Both the position numbers and the translations under genes were made by a program. This document shows, in pieces, positions 18,105 through 24,437 of a stretch of 24,437 bases of DNA. Location of the stretch: NCBI GenBank assembly GCA_003667245.1, contig RCNN01000422.1:1-24437 (forward strand), in the 5' to 3' direction. Each line of letters begins with the position of its first letter. Positions within the stretch are counted from its first letter, which is position 1. Under the pieces are notes generated by a model. The model made no database searches and had not been told where the DNA came from. It saw nothing but the letters and a program-made list of their open reading frames with translations. This stretch comes from Heterostelium multicystogenum (taxonomy: Eukaryota > Evosea > Eumycetozoa > Acytosteliales > Acytosteliaceae).

Positions 18105-18118
18105 GTCTGCTATTGGCC
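18105..18118 (-). repeat. GGCCAAAAGCGG motif, degenerate inverted copy
   Basis: On the minus strand this reads GGCCAATAGCAGAC, 12 of 14 identical to the good copies, and here lies in inverse orientation. It falls 92 bases upstream of the start of the minus-strand gene ending at 17532. From 18014 to 18151 nothing else is seen. Confidence 0.45.
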
Positions 18119-18151
18119 GGTTAGCGATTCACTCATTGGGCAAGTGAACAG

Positions 18152-18258
18152 TTAGCGCTGCTCTTTAGTGCATCCTATCGCCAGCAATGCCTTGCGTAGT
18201 TTCTCGGTATCGATCCAGCGGACGCTGAGTTCATGGCGCTGGCGTCCCGGTTCGCCAC
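18152..18258 (-). pseudogene. C-terminal fragment of an unidentified gene
   Basis: A minus-strand open stretch reads RQRHELSVRWIDTEK, then LRKALLAIGCTKEQR and a stop at 18152-18154. It has no start of its own and runs directly into the end of the Rrf2 gene upstream. It could be a remnant of another gene or the original tail of a neighbouring one. Weak. Confidence 0.25.
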
Positions 18259-18701
18259 CTACGTACGCTGCGTATCGAGGCTGCGAAGTTCCTGAAGCGC
18301 ATCGGCCAGTGTCCGCCCACCCAACAAACGCGACACCGACTCATCGACTTCGTCAGCCAAAATTCCCAAAGAACCGTTCAACATTACAACTGACGAGACA
18401 GCGGTGAGGGATATCGCTGCGCCCGACCCACAGCTTCTTGCCCCCATCGACACCTTGTAGATATCGCGGAGCGTGATCGCAGTGGCGTCAACACCAAGGC
18501 TCACCCCCCCGTCTCGCCCCATAGTCGAGTGAACAAGGCCCGCCTGAATCAAGGGGCACCAACAATCGTCTGACAAAGGTCGGATTGGAATCGACCCCCA
18601 CAGCCAATTGAGCAGAACTCAAGCGTTCGACGCCTTCGGCCCTGAGCCAGCGCCAGGCTGAGCATCATCTGCAAGGCCGTTGGGAAACGGACATCGATCA
18701 T
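18259..18701 (-). pseudogene. Rrf2-family transcriptional regulator, frameshifted
   Basis: ATG 18701 has AGGAG at 6-base spacing on the minus strand and begins MIDVRFPTALQMMLSLALAQ. A shift near 18640 gives ERLSSAQLAVGVDSNPTFVR, another near 18555 LIQAGLVHSTMGRDGGVSL, the winged-helix DNA-binding domain. The region IPHRCLVSCNVERFF, with CGSG just before, reads only in a different frame between about 18430 and 18375. It shows the Cys pattern seen in Rrf2 proteins that sense redox, nitric oxide or Fe-S status. It ends near 18259 after LLGGRTLADALQELRSLD. At least four indels. It is divergent from the NTF2-like and MDR oxidoreductase genes, with a palindrome between, so it was probably their regulator. 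Confidence 0.75.
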
Positions 18702-18721
18702 TTACGACTCCTGACATTTTA

Positions 18722-18746
18722 ATATGCATCCATTATTGTTGCATAT
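18722..18746. promoter_or_regulatory. inverted repeat, candidate Rrf2 operator
   Basis: ATATGCA (18722-18728) and TGCATAT (18740-18746) are perfect 7-bp arms with an 11-base A/T-rich spacer. They lie between the divergent Rrf2 gene and the NTF2-like gene. The ATGCAT half-site resembles the A/T-rich palindromes of Rrf2 regulators such as NsrR. Confidence 0.5.
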
Positions 18747-18800
18747 ATGTCGCGATGGATGTATTTCTATGGGCACACATTATCCCCAAGGAGAACTCCG

Positions 18801-19278
18801 ATGTCCGAAGAACGTGAAATTCAGCAGGTCATGGCGCGCTATGTCAGGGCGGCTGATTACCGAGACGGCGCGTCCATGAGCAATCTCTTCCTACCCGATG
18901 CCAAGGTCGAGGTTTTCTACAACAATGCAGGTACGCCTGAGCTTTTTTGGCGAGTTGGCCGGATCGCAGGCCATTGTCGCAGCTGTTACCAAACGATGAT
19001 GAAGCCCCATCCACCACGGGGTTGGAGCCACCACACCACCCTGACCCGCTCATCGAAGTGAATGGCAACACCGGAACGCTGGACGTTCATTTTGTAGTGT
19101 TCAACGTCGTCGGCCGCAGAAAAGCCCGAAGACGGTTGGCCGCAAGGGGCGTTTGGCGCGCAAGGCACTATCACCCGAATCGAGAGTGGCTACTACCGGC
19201 CGATTCCTGCAGAAAGTCGATGGGCGTTGGATGATCGCGCACATGCGCATTTATCACGACATCCCGTATGCCTTCTAG
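18801..19278 (+). pseudogene. NTF2-like (SnoaL-type) protein, frameshifted
   Basis: The start ATG 18801 follows AAGGAG (18789-18794). The N-terminus, EREIQQVMARYVRAADYRDG, then LFLPDAKVEVFYNNAG, is typical of NTF2/SnoaL-fold proteins, which form a cone-shaped pocket for small molecules. After shifts near 18960-19040 the frame gives LIEVNGNTGTLDVHFVVFNV, then near 19110-19190 AQGTITRIESGYY and VDGRWMIAHMRIYHDI, ending TAG 19276-19278. About 158 aa, normal for the family, but four or more indels. The next gene's AGGAG starts in its stop codon region, so the two were an operon under the divergent Rrf2 regulator. Confidence 0.7.
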
Positions 19279-19289
19279 GAGAAGTACTA

Positions 19290-20214
19290 TGAAGGGTGTT
19301 TTTTTATAGTGGCTTCGGAGGATCGGAAGTCCTCCAATACGGTGATTTTGCCAGAAACGAAGCTGTCGCAGAACTCAGTGATCGTGCGAATGAAAGCCGC
19401 GACGTCAACCCCGGCCGATATCGCATTACAGGCCGGTTTTGGCGAGCGCTTCATGGAGACCTGGTTTCCGGTAGTACCTGGATGGGACCTTGCCGGCATC
19501 GTCGAGCGTGTGGGGGCCGGGGTAGTCGAGTTCCAACCAGGTGATGAAGTCATCGCCTATACGCATCAAGAACATCTTGCATAACGGCACCTATGCCGAA
19601 CTGGTGAGCGTGCCCGTGGAACGCTTAATGGCGAAAGCCGAAGAACGTGTCATGGGCCGAAGCAGCCGGACTGCCACTTGCCGGTCTGACGGCCTATCGT
19701 GCGGTGATTGAAACGTTGCGTGTGTTCGAAGCAGATAACCGTTCTAGTGCTCGGTGCATCAGGAGGCGTAGGCTCGCTGGCGACCCAACTCGCGGTGCTC
19801 TCAGGCGCTACCGTCATTGGCAGCGCTTCTGCCCAACACCACGCCTATGTGAGGTCGCTGAAAGCAGAACCCATGCTGTCGAATGATGTCGCCGAACTCA
19901 GAAGGCACACATCCCACAGACGTGACGGCCATCGTGGATTGCGCCGGCCACGGCAGGTTGGCGAAGGCTATGGCTGCTGCCCCAAATGCAAGAGTCTGCT
20001 CAATAGCGGACAGCGGCCCCCGGAATAAGTACAGTTTTCGCCCGACACGAATACTGAGATTCTCGCACGACTTGTCGACCTGGTTGAAGCCGGGGCTCTA
20101 AGAGTGACGGTTGCAGCCTCGTTTGTCTTGGCAGATGCCGCACTCGCACAGGACGTGCTGAAGGCAAGGACCTGCGGACCAGGAAGATTAGTCCTAGTTC
20201 CAGGTTTTACCTGA
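19290..20214 (+). pseudogene. MDR-superfamily NADPH:quinone reductase-like oxidoreductase, frameshifted
   Basis: ATG 19290 has AGGAG 7 bases upstream. The first codons MKGVFL run into a stop in a T7 run; removing one T restores SGFGGSEVLQYGD. Further pieces read FMETWFPVVPGWDLAGIVE, VEFQPGDEVIAY, WAEAAGLPLAGLTAYRAVIE, VLVLGASGGVGSLATQLAVL (NAD(P)-binding G-x-G-G-V-G loop), VTAIVDCAGHGRL, and ALRVTVAASFVLADAALAQD to TGA 20212-20214. This order is that of zinc-free quinone oxidoreductases, about 308 aa. About seven indels are needed, the highest density in the window. It probably reduced an electrophilic carbonyl or quinone using NADPH. From 20215 to 20468 I find no gene. Confidence 0.8.
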
Positions 20215-20468
20215 CAGCATCGGATGGACTCGTGGAGGGTCACTGCTCACACACCCTCCTCAAAGATGGCAACCGCCCTCACAAAACCGGCCGAGGCGTG
20301 TTTTAATCTTGTAGGGGAAACACGAGACCTCAAAGCCGTGGGCCGGCAACGTTTCCAGATTAGAGAGTTTTCTCCATCTGTCCGTAGCCGATCTCCCGTC
20401 CAGCCTTGTGCCCTTCCCATATCAGGGAACTGTCCCCATAGGACCAGTAGCCGCAAGCGGAAAAATAC

Positions 20469-21394
20469 TCAAACCAGCAGAATTTTTTCGATAGAAACTC
20501 GGTGAGCCTCGCTACTCGCTGGCGTTACGTACTGCTCTTTTGTCGTAGAGATCGACGTGACTCGCACCTTCTACCCAAAGTAACTCCTTCGGCTCTCCTG
20601 CCCTGGGGAAAGCCTCTTCCGTCATCCACTTGGTGGCGGCTTCCGTTCCTACAATGGCTAGCAAGGGACGTGGTGCAACCCTGTCGATGAAGCGGAAACC
20701 CTCAAATAGCGCCATCTGTCGTGACGCTGACCCAAGGCATCTGTTTTAGTAGATCGCGGATGATAAGCACGAGGAGTGCAGTAGTACTCCCATCCTTCGT
20801 ATACGTACTGACCGAGCGTGCGGGCCGCCGCTTCATCAGACGGAAAAATCGGGAAGGTTTGTGTCCCCTCGCTGCGCTCTTGGGCAGTACGTGCCTTCGC
20901 AGCACTATCCAGCATCATCTTGAGAACCTCAGGAGGCTGCTTCCCGTCATAACCCACCCGGAAGAATTCGCCAATACTGACGCCACTAACCATAGCGACA
21001 GCTTTAACTCTATGGTCGGTCGCGGTGGCCGGAATCACATACCCGCCAGCGGCGCAAATACCCAGCAGGCCAATTCGCTCTGAATCAACGTCATCACGAA
21101 CGCTCATGAATGAAACTGCAGACTTAATATCCTCAATGCGATGTGCCGGATCTTCCAACCACGCGGCTCACCCGCACTTTCACCGCTGTAAGCTGCGTCG
21201 AACGCGAGCGTAATAAACCCTGCTCTGCGAGGTGACGGGCCATATAAGGCAGCGGTTTGTTCTTTGACGCCGCTGGCAGGATGCACCACTACAACTGCCG
21301 CTTGTGGCCCGCTTCGCCAAGCCATCTGAGCTGTAAAGATTGCCCACGAGGTTGAGCCCGGCACTTTCGAAAGTAACGATTTTTTGGCTTTCAT
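20469..21394 (-). pseudogene. alpha/beta hydrolase with Cys nucleophile elbow, frameshifted
   Basis: ATG 21394 on the minus strand has AAGGAG at 8-base spacing. Loss of one A in the opening A-run hides [20 protein letters not shown]. Next come [40 protein letters not shown], and the long piece from 21158 with ERIGLLGICAAGGYVIPAT. The elbow is G-I-C-A-A-G, so the nucleophile is Cys rather than Ser, as in dienelactone-hydrolase relatives. The end has RVAPRPLLAIVGTEAATKW and WVEGASHVDLYDK, whose His is the likely catalytic base. The 3' end is approximate because of an A-run near 20480. About 305 aa, at least five indels. It is divergent from the AraC regulator, with an inverted repeat between them. 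Confidence 0.75.
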
Positions 21395-21453
21395 GTTGAA
21401 AACTCCTTACCGGCTTAATTGCTGGAGTGAACGTGCTGCCTAAAGCCTGGCGA

Positions 21454-21482
21454 CTGGCATTGACGCAATTGAACAATGCCAG
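21454..21482. promoter_or_regulatory. inverted repeat, candidate AraC operator
   Basis: CTGGCATTG (21454-21462) and CAATGCCAG (21474-21482) are perfect 9-bp arms 11 bases apart. They lie in the 189-bp divergent region between the hydrolase start (21394) and the AraC gene start (21584), where a shared operator would be expected. Confidence 0.5.
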
Positions 21483-21583
21483 GCAATTTCAGAGGTAGCC
21501 TGAAGCTGCCATTCATCTGCACAATCCTTCCAAATGTGATTTCATCGGGTACGCATCGTTTGCCGGCGAGGTAGAGTTTCGTC

Positions 21584-22018
21584 ATGAAAAAAGAACACAA
21601 GTTTTGCTGGACGAGTTGAAGCAACTCATCCTTCGCCATGCCGCATCGCACGCTGGCTCGACCCGCGCTGCAAACGTCGTGTTATCGAGCTATTCCGCGC
21701 CGACGCAGCCAGTCCGCCACATCGCCGAAACCCGCCCTGGCCCTCGTGGTACAGGGCGCTAAACAGGTCGCCCTAGGCGAGCAGGTATTTCGATATGCCA
21801 CAGGGCAGTATCTGATTTACCTGGTCGATTTGCCGCTTAGCTCCAATGTGATACAGGCAAGCGAAGAAGGAACCACTGCTGGGCCTTGGATTAGTCCTGA
21901 GGCCCGAAGCAATAGCTTCGTTGTTGCTAGAAAGCAGCGCGCCACAAAAAATGAAAAGGTGAGCAGTCCAGTATTGCTGTAAGTGAATTAAGTGATGATT
22001 TACTTGATCCCGTTGTCC
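21584..22018 (+). pseudogene. AraC-type regulator, N-terminal part, cut by IS66
   Basis: ATG 21584 begins MKKEHK; removal of one T near 21602 gives LLDELKQLILRHAASHAGST and, after another shift, PALALVVQGAKQVALGEQVF. This is the AraC N-terminal ligand-binding type (AraC_N). It goes on to YATGQYLIYLVDLPLSSNVI, and after a shift near 21865 [19 protein letters not shown] and SSIAVSELSDDLLDPVVR. The coding sequence then stops at the IS66 left end, and the C-terminal helix-turn-helix domain is absent from this window. It may continue beyond the right end of the element. Four or so indels. It was probably the activator of the divergent hydrolase gene. Confidence 0.75.
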
Positions 22019-22066
22019 GTAACCGGCCAGCAAACACACCTTTCTGACCCCACCGCCAAAGGCGAT

Positions 22067-22092
22067 GGTGTCCACCTATTTAAGTGGACACC
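22067..22092. repeat. inverted repeat upstream of IS66 tnpA
   Basis: GGTGTCCAC (22067-22075) and GTGGACACC (22084-22092) are perfect 9-bp arms with an A/T-rich 8-base loop, 27 bases before the tnpA start. It could shield the transposase genes from outside transcription or bind a regulator. Confidence 0.55.
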
Positions 22093-22119
22093 ACTTCTAG
22101 CCTTTTAAGAGGGTCTTTC

Positions 22120-22452
22120 ATGCAGCCACAACGCCGTTCCTATTCCAGGTCGTTCAAGGCCCAAGTCATTCAAGAGTGCGCCCAACCTGGGGCCTCGATT
22201 GCCAACGTTGCGCTGAGCCACAGCCTCAACGCGAACCTCGTCCACAAGTGGATTCGGCTGCAAACGCAGAAAAGCATGGCGCTGCATCCCGCTTTTGTTT
22301 CACTGCCCATGCCACTCGCCAGCACTGAGTCGCAATCGGCATCATCGACTATCAGCGTTGAGATCCAGCATCCGCGCGGCACCGTTAAAGTGAACTGGCC
22401 AACTGAAAGTGCTGCTGCCTGTGCAACCTTTCTTCGAGACCTGTTGCGATGA
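22120..22452 (+). CDS. tnpA: IS66-family accessory protein TnpA
   Basis: This small helix-turn-helix protein of IS66 elements (110 aa) begins MQPQRRSYSRSFKAQVIQEC; the HTH includes IANVALSHSLNANLVHKWIR. AGAGGG precedes ATG 22120 at proper spacing, and the longer upstream open frame is not needed. The C-terminal part has TISVEIQHPRGTVKVNWP and ends FLRDLLR. Its stop overlaps the tnpB start as ATGA. TnpA is required with TnpB and TnpC for IS66 transposition, though its exact role is not well defined. Confidence 0.92.
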   Translation: MQPQRRSYSRSFKAQVIQECAQPGASIANVALSHSLNANLVHKWIRLQTQKSMALHPAFVSLPMPLASTESQSASSTISVEIQHPRGTVKVNWPTESAAACATFLRDLLR

Positions 22453-22853
22453 TTCGTATCGACGCCATCTGGCTCGCCACTGAGCCCATGGACATGCGCG
22501 CCGGCACTGACACAGCGCTGGCGCGGGTGGTGGCCGTGTTCGGTGCGGCGCAGCCGCACTGTGCTTATCTGTTTGCCAACCGCCGCGCCAATCGCATGAA
22601 AGTGCTGGTGCACGATGGGTTGGGCATCTGGCTGGCGGCGCGCCGACTGCATCAAGGCAAATTTTTCTGGCCGGGATCTCGGCACGGCTCGCAGATGGAA
22701 TTGGGTGCCGAACAACTGCATGCCCTGGTGCTGGGTTTACCTTGGCAAAGAGTTGGGCAAAAACAGTGCGATTACCCTGATGTAATCACTGCCATGGCCA
22801 GCGTCGCCGTGCAATTGTCCGATGAGCCTATCGTCAGTGTTGGCCTGTTCTGA
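22449..22853 (+). CDS. tnpB: IS66-family accessory protein TnpB, C-terminus probably shifted
   Basis: The protein begins MIRIDAIWLATEPMDMRAGT and has the usual TnpB core (HCAYLFANRRANRMKVLVHD, FFWPGSRHG, LGLPWQRVG). Its start is coupled to tnpA (ATGA). The frame as given is 134 aa. After VGQ, dropping one A from the five-A run at about 22759-22763 gives NSAITLM and a stop at 22783-22785. That is the ending I expect for this family (about 112 aa). The extra 20-residue tail is thus probably a +1 homopolymer indel, real or technical. The rest is intact. Confidence 0.9.
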   Translation: MIRIDAIWLATEPMDMRAGTDTALARVVAVFGAAQPHCAYLFANRRANRMKVLVHDGLGIWLAARRLHQGKFFWPGSRHGSQMELGAEQLHALVLGLPWQRVGQKQCDYPDVITAMASVAVQLSDEPIVSVGLF

Positions 22854-22866
22854 CAAAATCGGCGGC

Positions 22867-24423
22867 ATGACTTTGCTTCCTGATTTCGACCAATTAAACC
22901 CTGAACAACTGCGCGCTATCGCCGCGCAGCTGATGCAGCGTGTCGAGACTCTCGATCAAAAAGTCGAGTCCATGGACAAGCAGATCCATCACTACAAAAC
23001 GGTCAACGACAAGCTGACCCACGAGATCGCACAGCTCAAGCGTTTCAAGTTTGCCAAGCGCAGCGAGCAGCTAAATCCGTATCAAACCAGCCTGCTCGAT
23101 GACGTGATCGATGCCGATATCGCGGCCATCGAAGCCGAGCTTGAGACGTTGCAACCCGCTCCAGCCCCGACCGTGGCTCGGCAAAAACCTAAACGCACCG
23201 CCTTGCCGCCCGAGTTTCCACGCACGCCCATCCATCACGAACCGGACAACACTCACTGCCAATGCGGCTGCGCCCTCAAGCGTATCGGCGAGGATGTCAG
23301 CGAGAAACTCGACTACACGCCCGGCGTGTTCACGGTTGAACAACACATCCGTGGCAAGTGGGTCTGTGAGGACTGCGAGACCCTGATCCAGGCACCTGTT
23401 CCTGCGCAGGTCATCGATAAAGGCATCCCCACAGCAGGTTTGCTGGCTCAAGTGATGATCGCCAAATACGGTGATCATTTGCCACTGTACCGTCAGGAAA
23501 AGATCTTTGGCCGGGCCGGCCTCGCCATCCCGCGCTCGACCTTGGCGCAGTGGGTCGGCACTTGCGGTGTGCAACTGCAACCACTGGTTGATGCTCTGCG
23601 CGAAGTGGTGCTTGGACACAACGTGGTGCACGCCGATGAAACGCCGGTACAGGTGCTCATGCCTGGCTCGAAGAAAACCCATCGGGCCTACGTCTGGGCC
23701 TATGCAACCACCGCGTCTGCCGATATCCGCGCAGTGGTGTACGACTTCAGCCCCAGCCGCTCGGGCGAACATGCACGCAACTTCCTGCAAGACTGGAAGG
23801 GCAAGCTGGTCTGCGATGATTTTGGTGGTTACAAAGCCAGTTTTGCACTCGGTGTCACTGAAATCGGCTGCATGGCCCATGCGCGGCGTAAGTTCTTCGA
23901 CCTGCACGCCACGAACAAAAGCACGCTCGCCGAGCAAGCTCTGCGCTATATCCAGTTGCTGTACGAAATCGAAAGTGAAATCCGCGATTTGGAGCCCGAT
24001 GTACGGCGACGAATACGACAAGAAAAAGCCGTCCCCGTGATGAACATGCTGCACACTTGGATGATCGCCCAGCGCGAGCTGGTACACGAGGGTGTGGCCA
24101 TCGCCAAGGCCCTGGATTACAGCCTGAAACGCTGGACGGCGTTGTCACGTTATCTGGATGACGGCGCGGTGCCTATTGATAACAACCACATCGAGCAGCA
24201 AATCCGGCCATGGGCGCTCGGACGCAAGAACTGGCTCTTTGCAGGGTCGTTACGCAGCGGACAACGCGCGGCTGCGCTGATGAGTTTGATCCAATCGGCC
24301 AAGCTTAACGGGCATGATCCGTATGCTTATCTCAAGGATGTGCTGATGCGGCTGCCGACGCAGCGCGCCAGTGAGATCGCCGAGTTGTTGCCGCATAACT
24401 GGCTGCCGTTACGCAACCTGTAA
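22867..24423 (+). CDS. tnpC: IS66-family transposase TnpC
   Basis: TnpC is the DDE transposase of IS66 elements. I chose ATG 22867 (MTLLPDFDQLNPEQLRAIA), 518 aa, the family's usual start, over an ATG-like start at 22822. An N-terminal leucine-zipper-like coiled coil (residues 20-60, LMQRVETLDQKVESMDKQIH) is followed by a zinc-binding domain with CQCGC and CEDCE (residues 137-178). The catalytic part has VVHADETPVQV (Asp), LVCDDFGGYKASF (Asp) and NNHIEQQIRPWALGRKNWLF (Glu). The frame is complete, ending 14 bases before the window edge. Confidence 0.95.
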   Translation: MTLLPDFDQLNPEQLRAIAAQLMQRVETLDQKVESMDKQIHHYKTVNDKLTHEIAQLKRFKFAKRSEQLNPYQTSLLDDVIDADIAAIEAELETLQPAPAPTVARQKPKRTALPPEFPRTPIHHEPDNTHCQCGCALKRIGEDVSEKLDYTPGVFTVEQHIRGKWVCEDCETLIQAPVPAQVIDKGIPTAGLLAQVMIAKYGDHLPLYRQEKIFGRAGLAIPRSTLAQWVGTCGVQLQPLVDALREVVLGHNVVHADETPVQVLMPGSKKTHRAYVWAYATTASADIRAVVYDFSPSRSGEHARNFLQDWKGKLVCDDFGGYKASFALGVTEIGCMAHARRKFFDLHATNKSTLAEQALRYIQLLYEIESEIRDLEPDVRRRIRQEKAVPVMNMLHTWMIAQRELVHEGVAIAKALDYSLKRWTALSRYLDDGAVPIDNNHIEQQIRPWALGRKNWLFAGSLRSGQRAAALMSLIQSAKLNGHDPYAYLKDVLMRLPTQRASEIAELLPHNWLPLRNL

Positions 24424-24437
24424 TGCCCGTTCGCTTA

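Larger units (their letters stand above)
22019..24437 (+). mobile_element. IS66-family insertion sequence, right end just outside window
   Basis: The left end is placed at GTAACCGGCC (22019) because the AraC coding sequence stops making sense there and IS66 elements usually begin GTAA. The right end would be the reverse complement: the window closes with GCCCGTTCGCTTA, which needs one further C to finish as GTAAGCGAACGGGC on the minus strand. It carries tnpA, tnpB and tnpC on the plus strand. The 8-base target repeat expected for this family would be CGTTGTCC (22011-22018), but the other copy is not visible. Confidence 0.85.

Noticed and set aside
20224..20505. 93-aa plus-strand frame between the oxidoreductase and hydrolase genes
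   Set aside because: No recognisable protein pattern; it overlaps the likely 3' end of the hydrolase gene on the other strand.
23071..24087. 338-aa minus-strand open frame inside tnpC
   Set aside because: Antisense shadow of tnpC; the plus-strand gene has all DDE and zinc motifs.
1..24437. CRISPR arrays, tRNA or rRNA genes
   Set aside because: I saw no regularly spaced direct repeats of CRISPR type (the 23-bp repeats at 3876-3952 belong to the IS21 end) and no tRNA- or rRNA-like sequence.

Overview
The window looks like an accessory island from a Pseudomonas species. The evidence is the pseudomonad-type IS21 and IS66 transposases, a small recombinase whose sequence I know from pseudomonads, and the Rrf2/AraC-regulated oxidoreductase genes. 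No lineage marker is present, so species cannot be given. Apart from the two insertion sequences, almost every gene is damaged by single-base indels or stop codons. I therefore annotate most genes as pseudogenes whose reading frames were followed by eye across the breaks. Layout. (1) 456-3833, minus strand: a tightly packed, decayed four-gene cluster. In transcription order it holds a P-loop kinase, a P-loop kinase fused to an adenylosuccinate-synthetase domain, a DUF7002-like protein and a NUDIX hydrolase. The synthetase domain has Ser where bacterial PurA has its catalytic Asp, a change described for the phage 2-aminoadenine enzyme PurZ. (2) 3858-6495: a complete IS21-family element with a perfect 6-bp target duplication, sitting 24 bp upstream of the first kinase gene. 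(3) 6756-12020: a small broken protein, convergent with a large minus-strand HNH-NACHT gene (about 1,460 codons, about five frameshifts), which is of the STAND defence type. (4) 12152-13936: an intact unknown protein and a dead tyrosine recombinase. (5) 14176-17371: a translationally coupled pair, a frameshifted VPA1262-like protein and an intact 458-aa protein. (6) 17532-18013: a small minus-strand gene with one frameshift. (7) 18259-22018: a metabolic block in which an Rrf2 regulator is divergent from NTF2-like and MDR oxidoreductase genes, followed by an alpha/beta hydrolase divergent from an AraC regulator. All five are broken. (8) 22019-24437: an IS66-family element that interrupts the AraC gene; its right end appears to lie one base beyond the window. 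A short motif, GGCCAAAAGCGGAC, occurs in three good and two degenerate copies that fall between modules (3), (4), (5) and (6). This suggests a cassette-like layout, perhaps assembled by a recombinase like the one at 13317-13936. The most novel item is the kinase / PurZ-like / DUF7002 / NUDIX cluster, which reads as a modified-purine nucleotide pathway in a bacterial island. Several frameshifts fall in homopolymers, so part of the damage could be sequencing error. The stop-codon mutations in the recombinase and the clean transposases argue that much of the decay is real.
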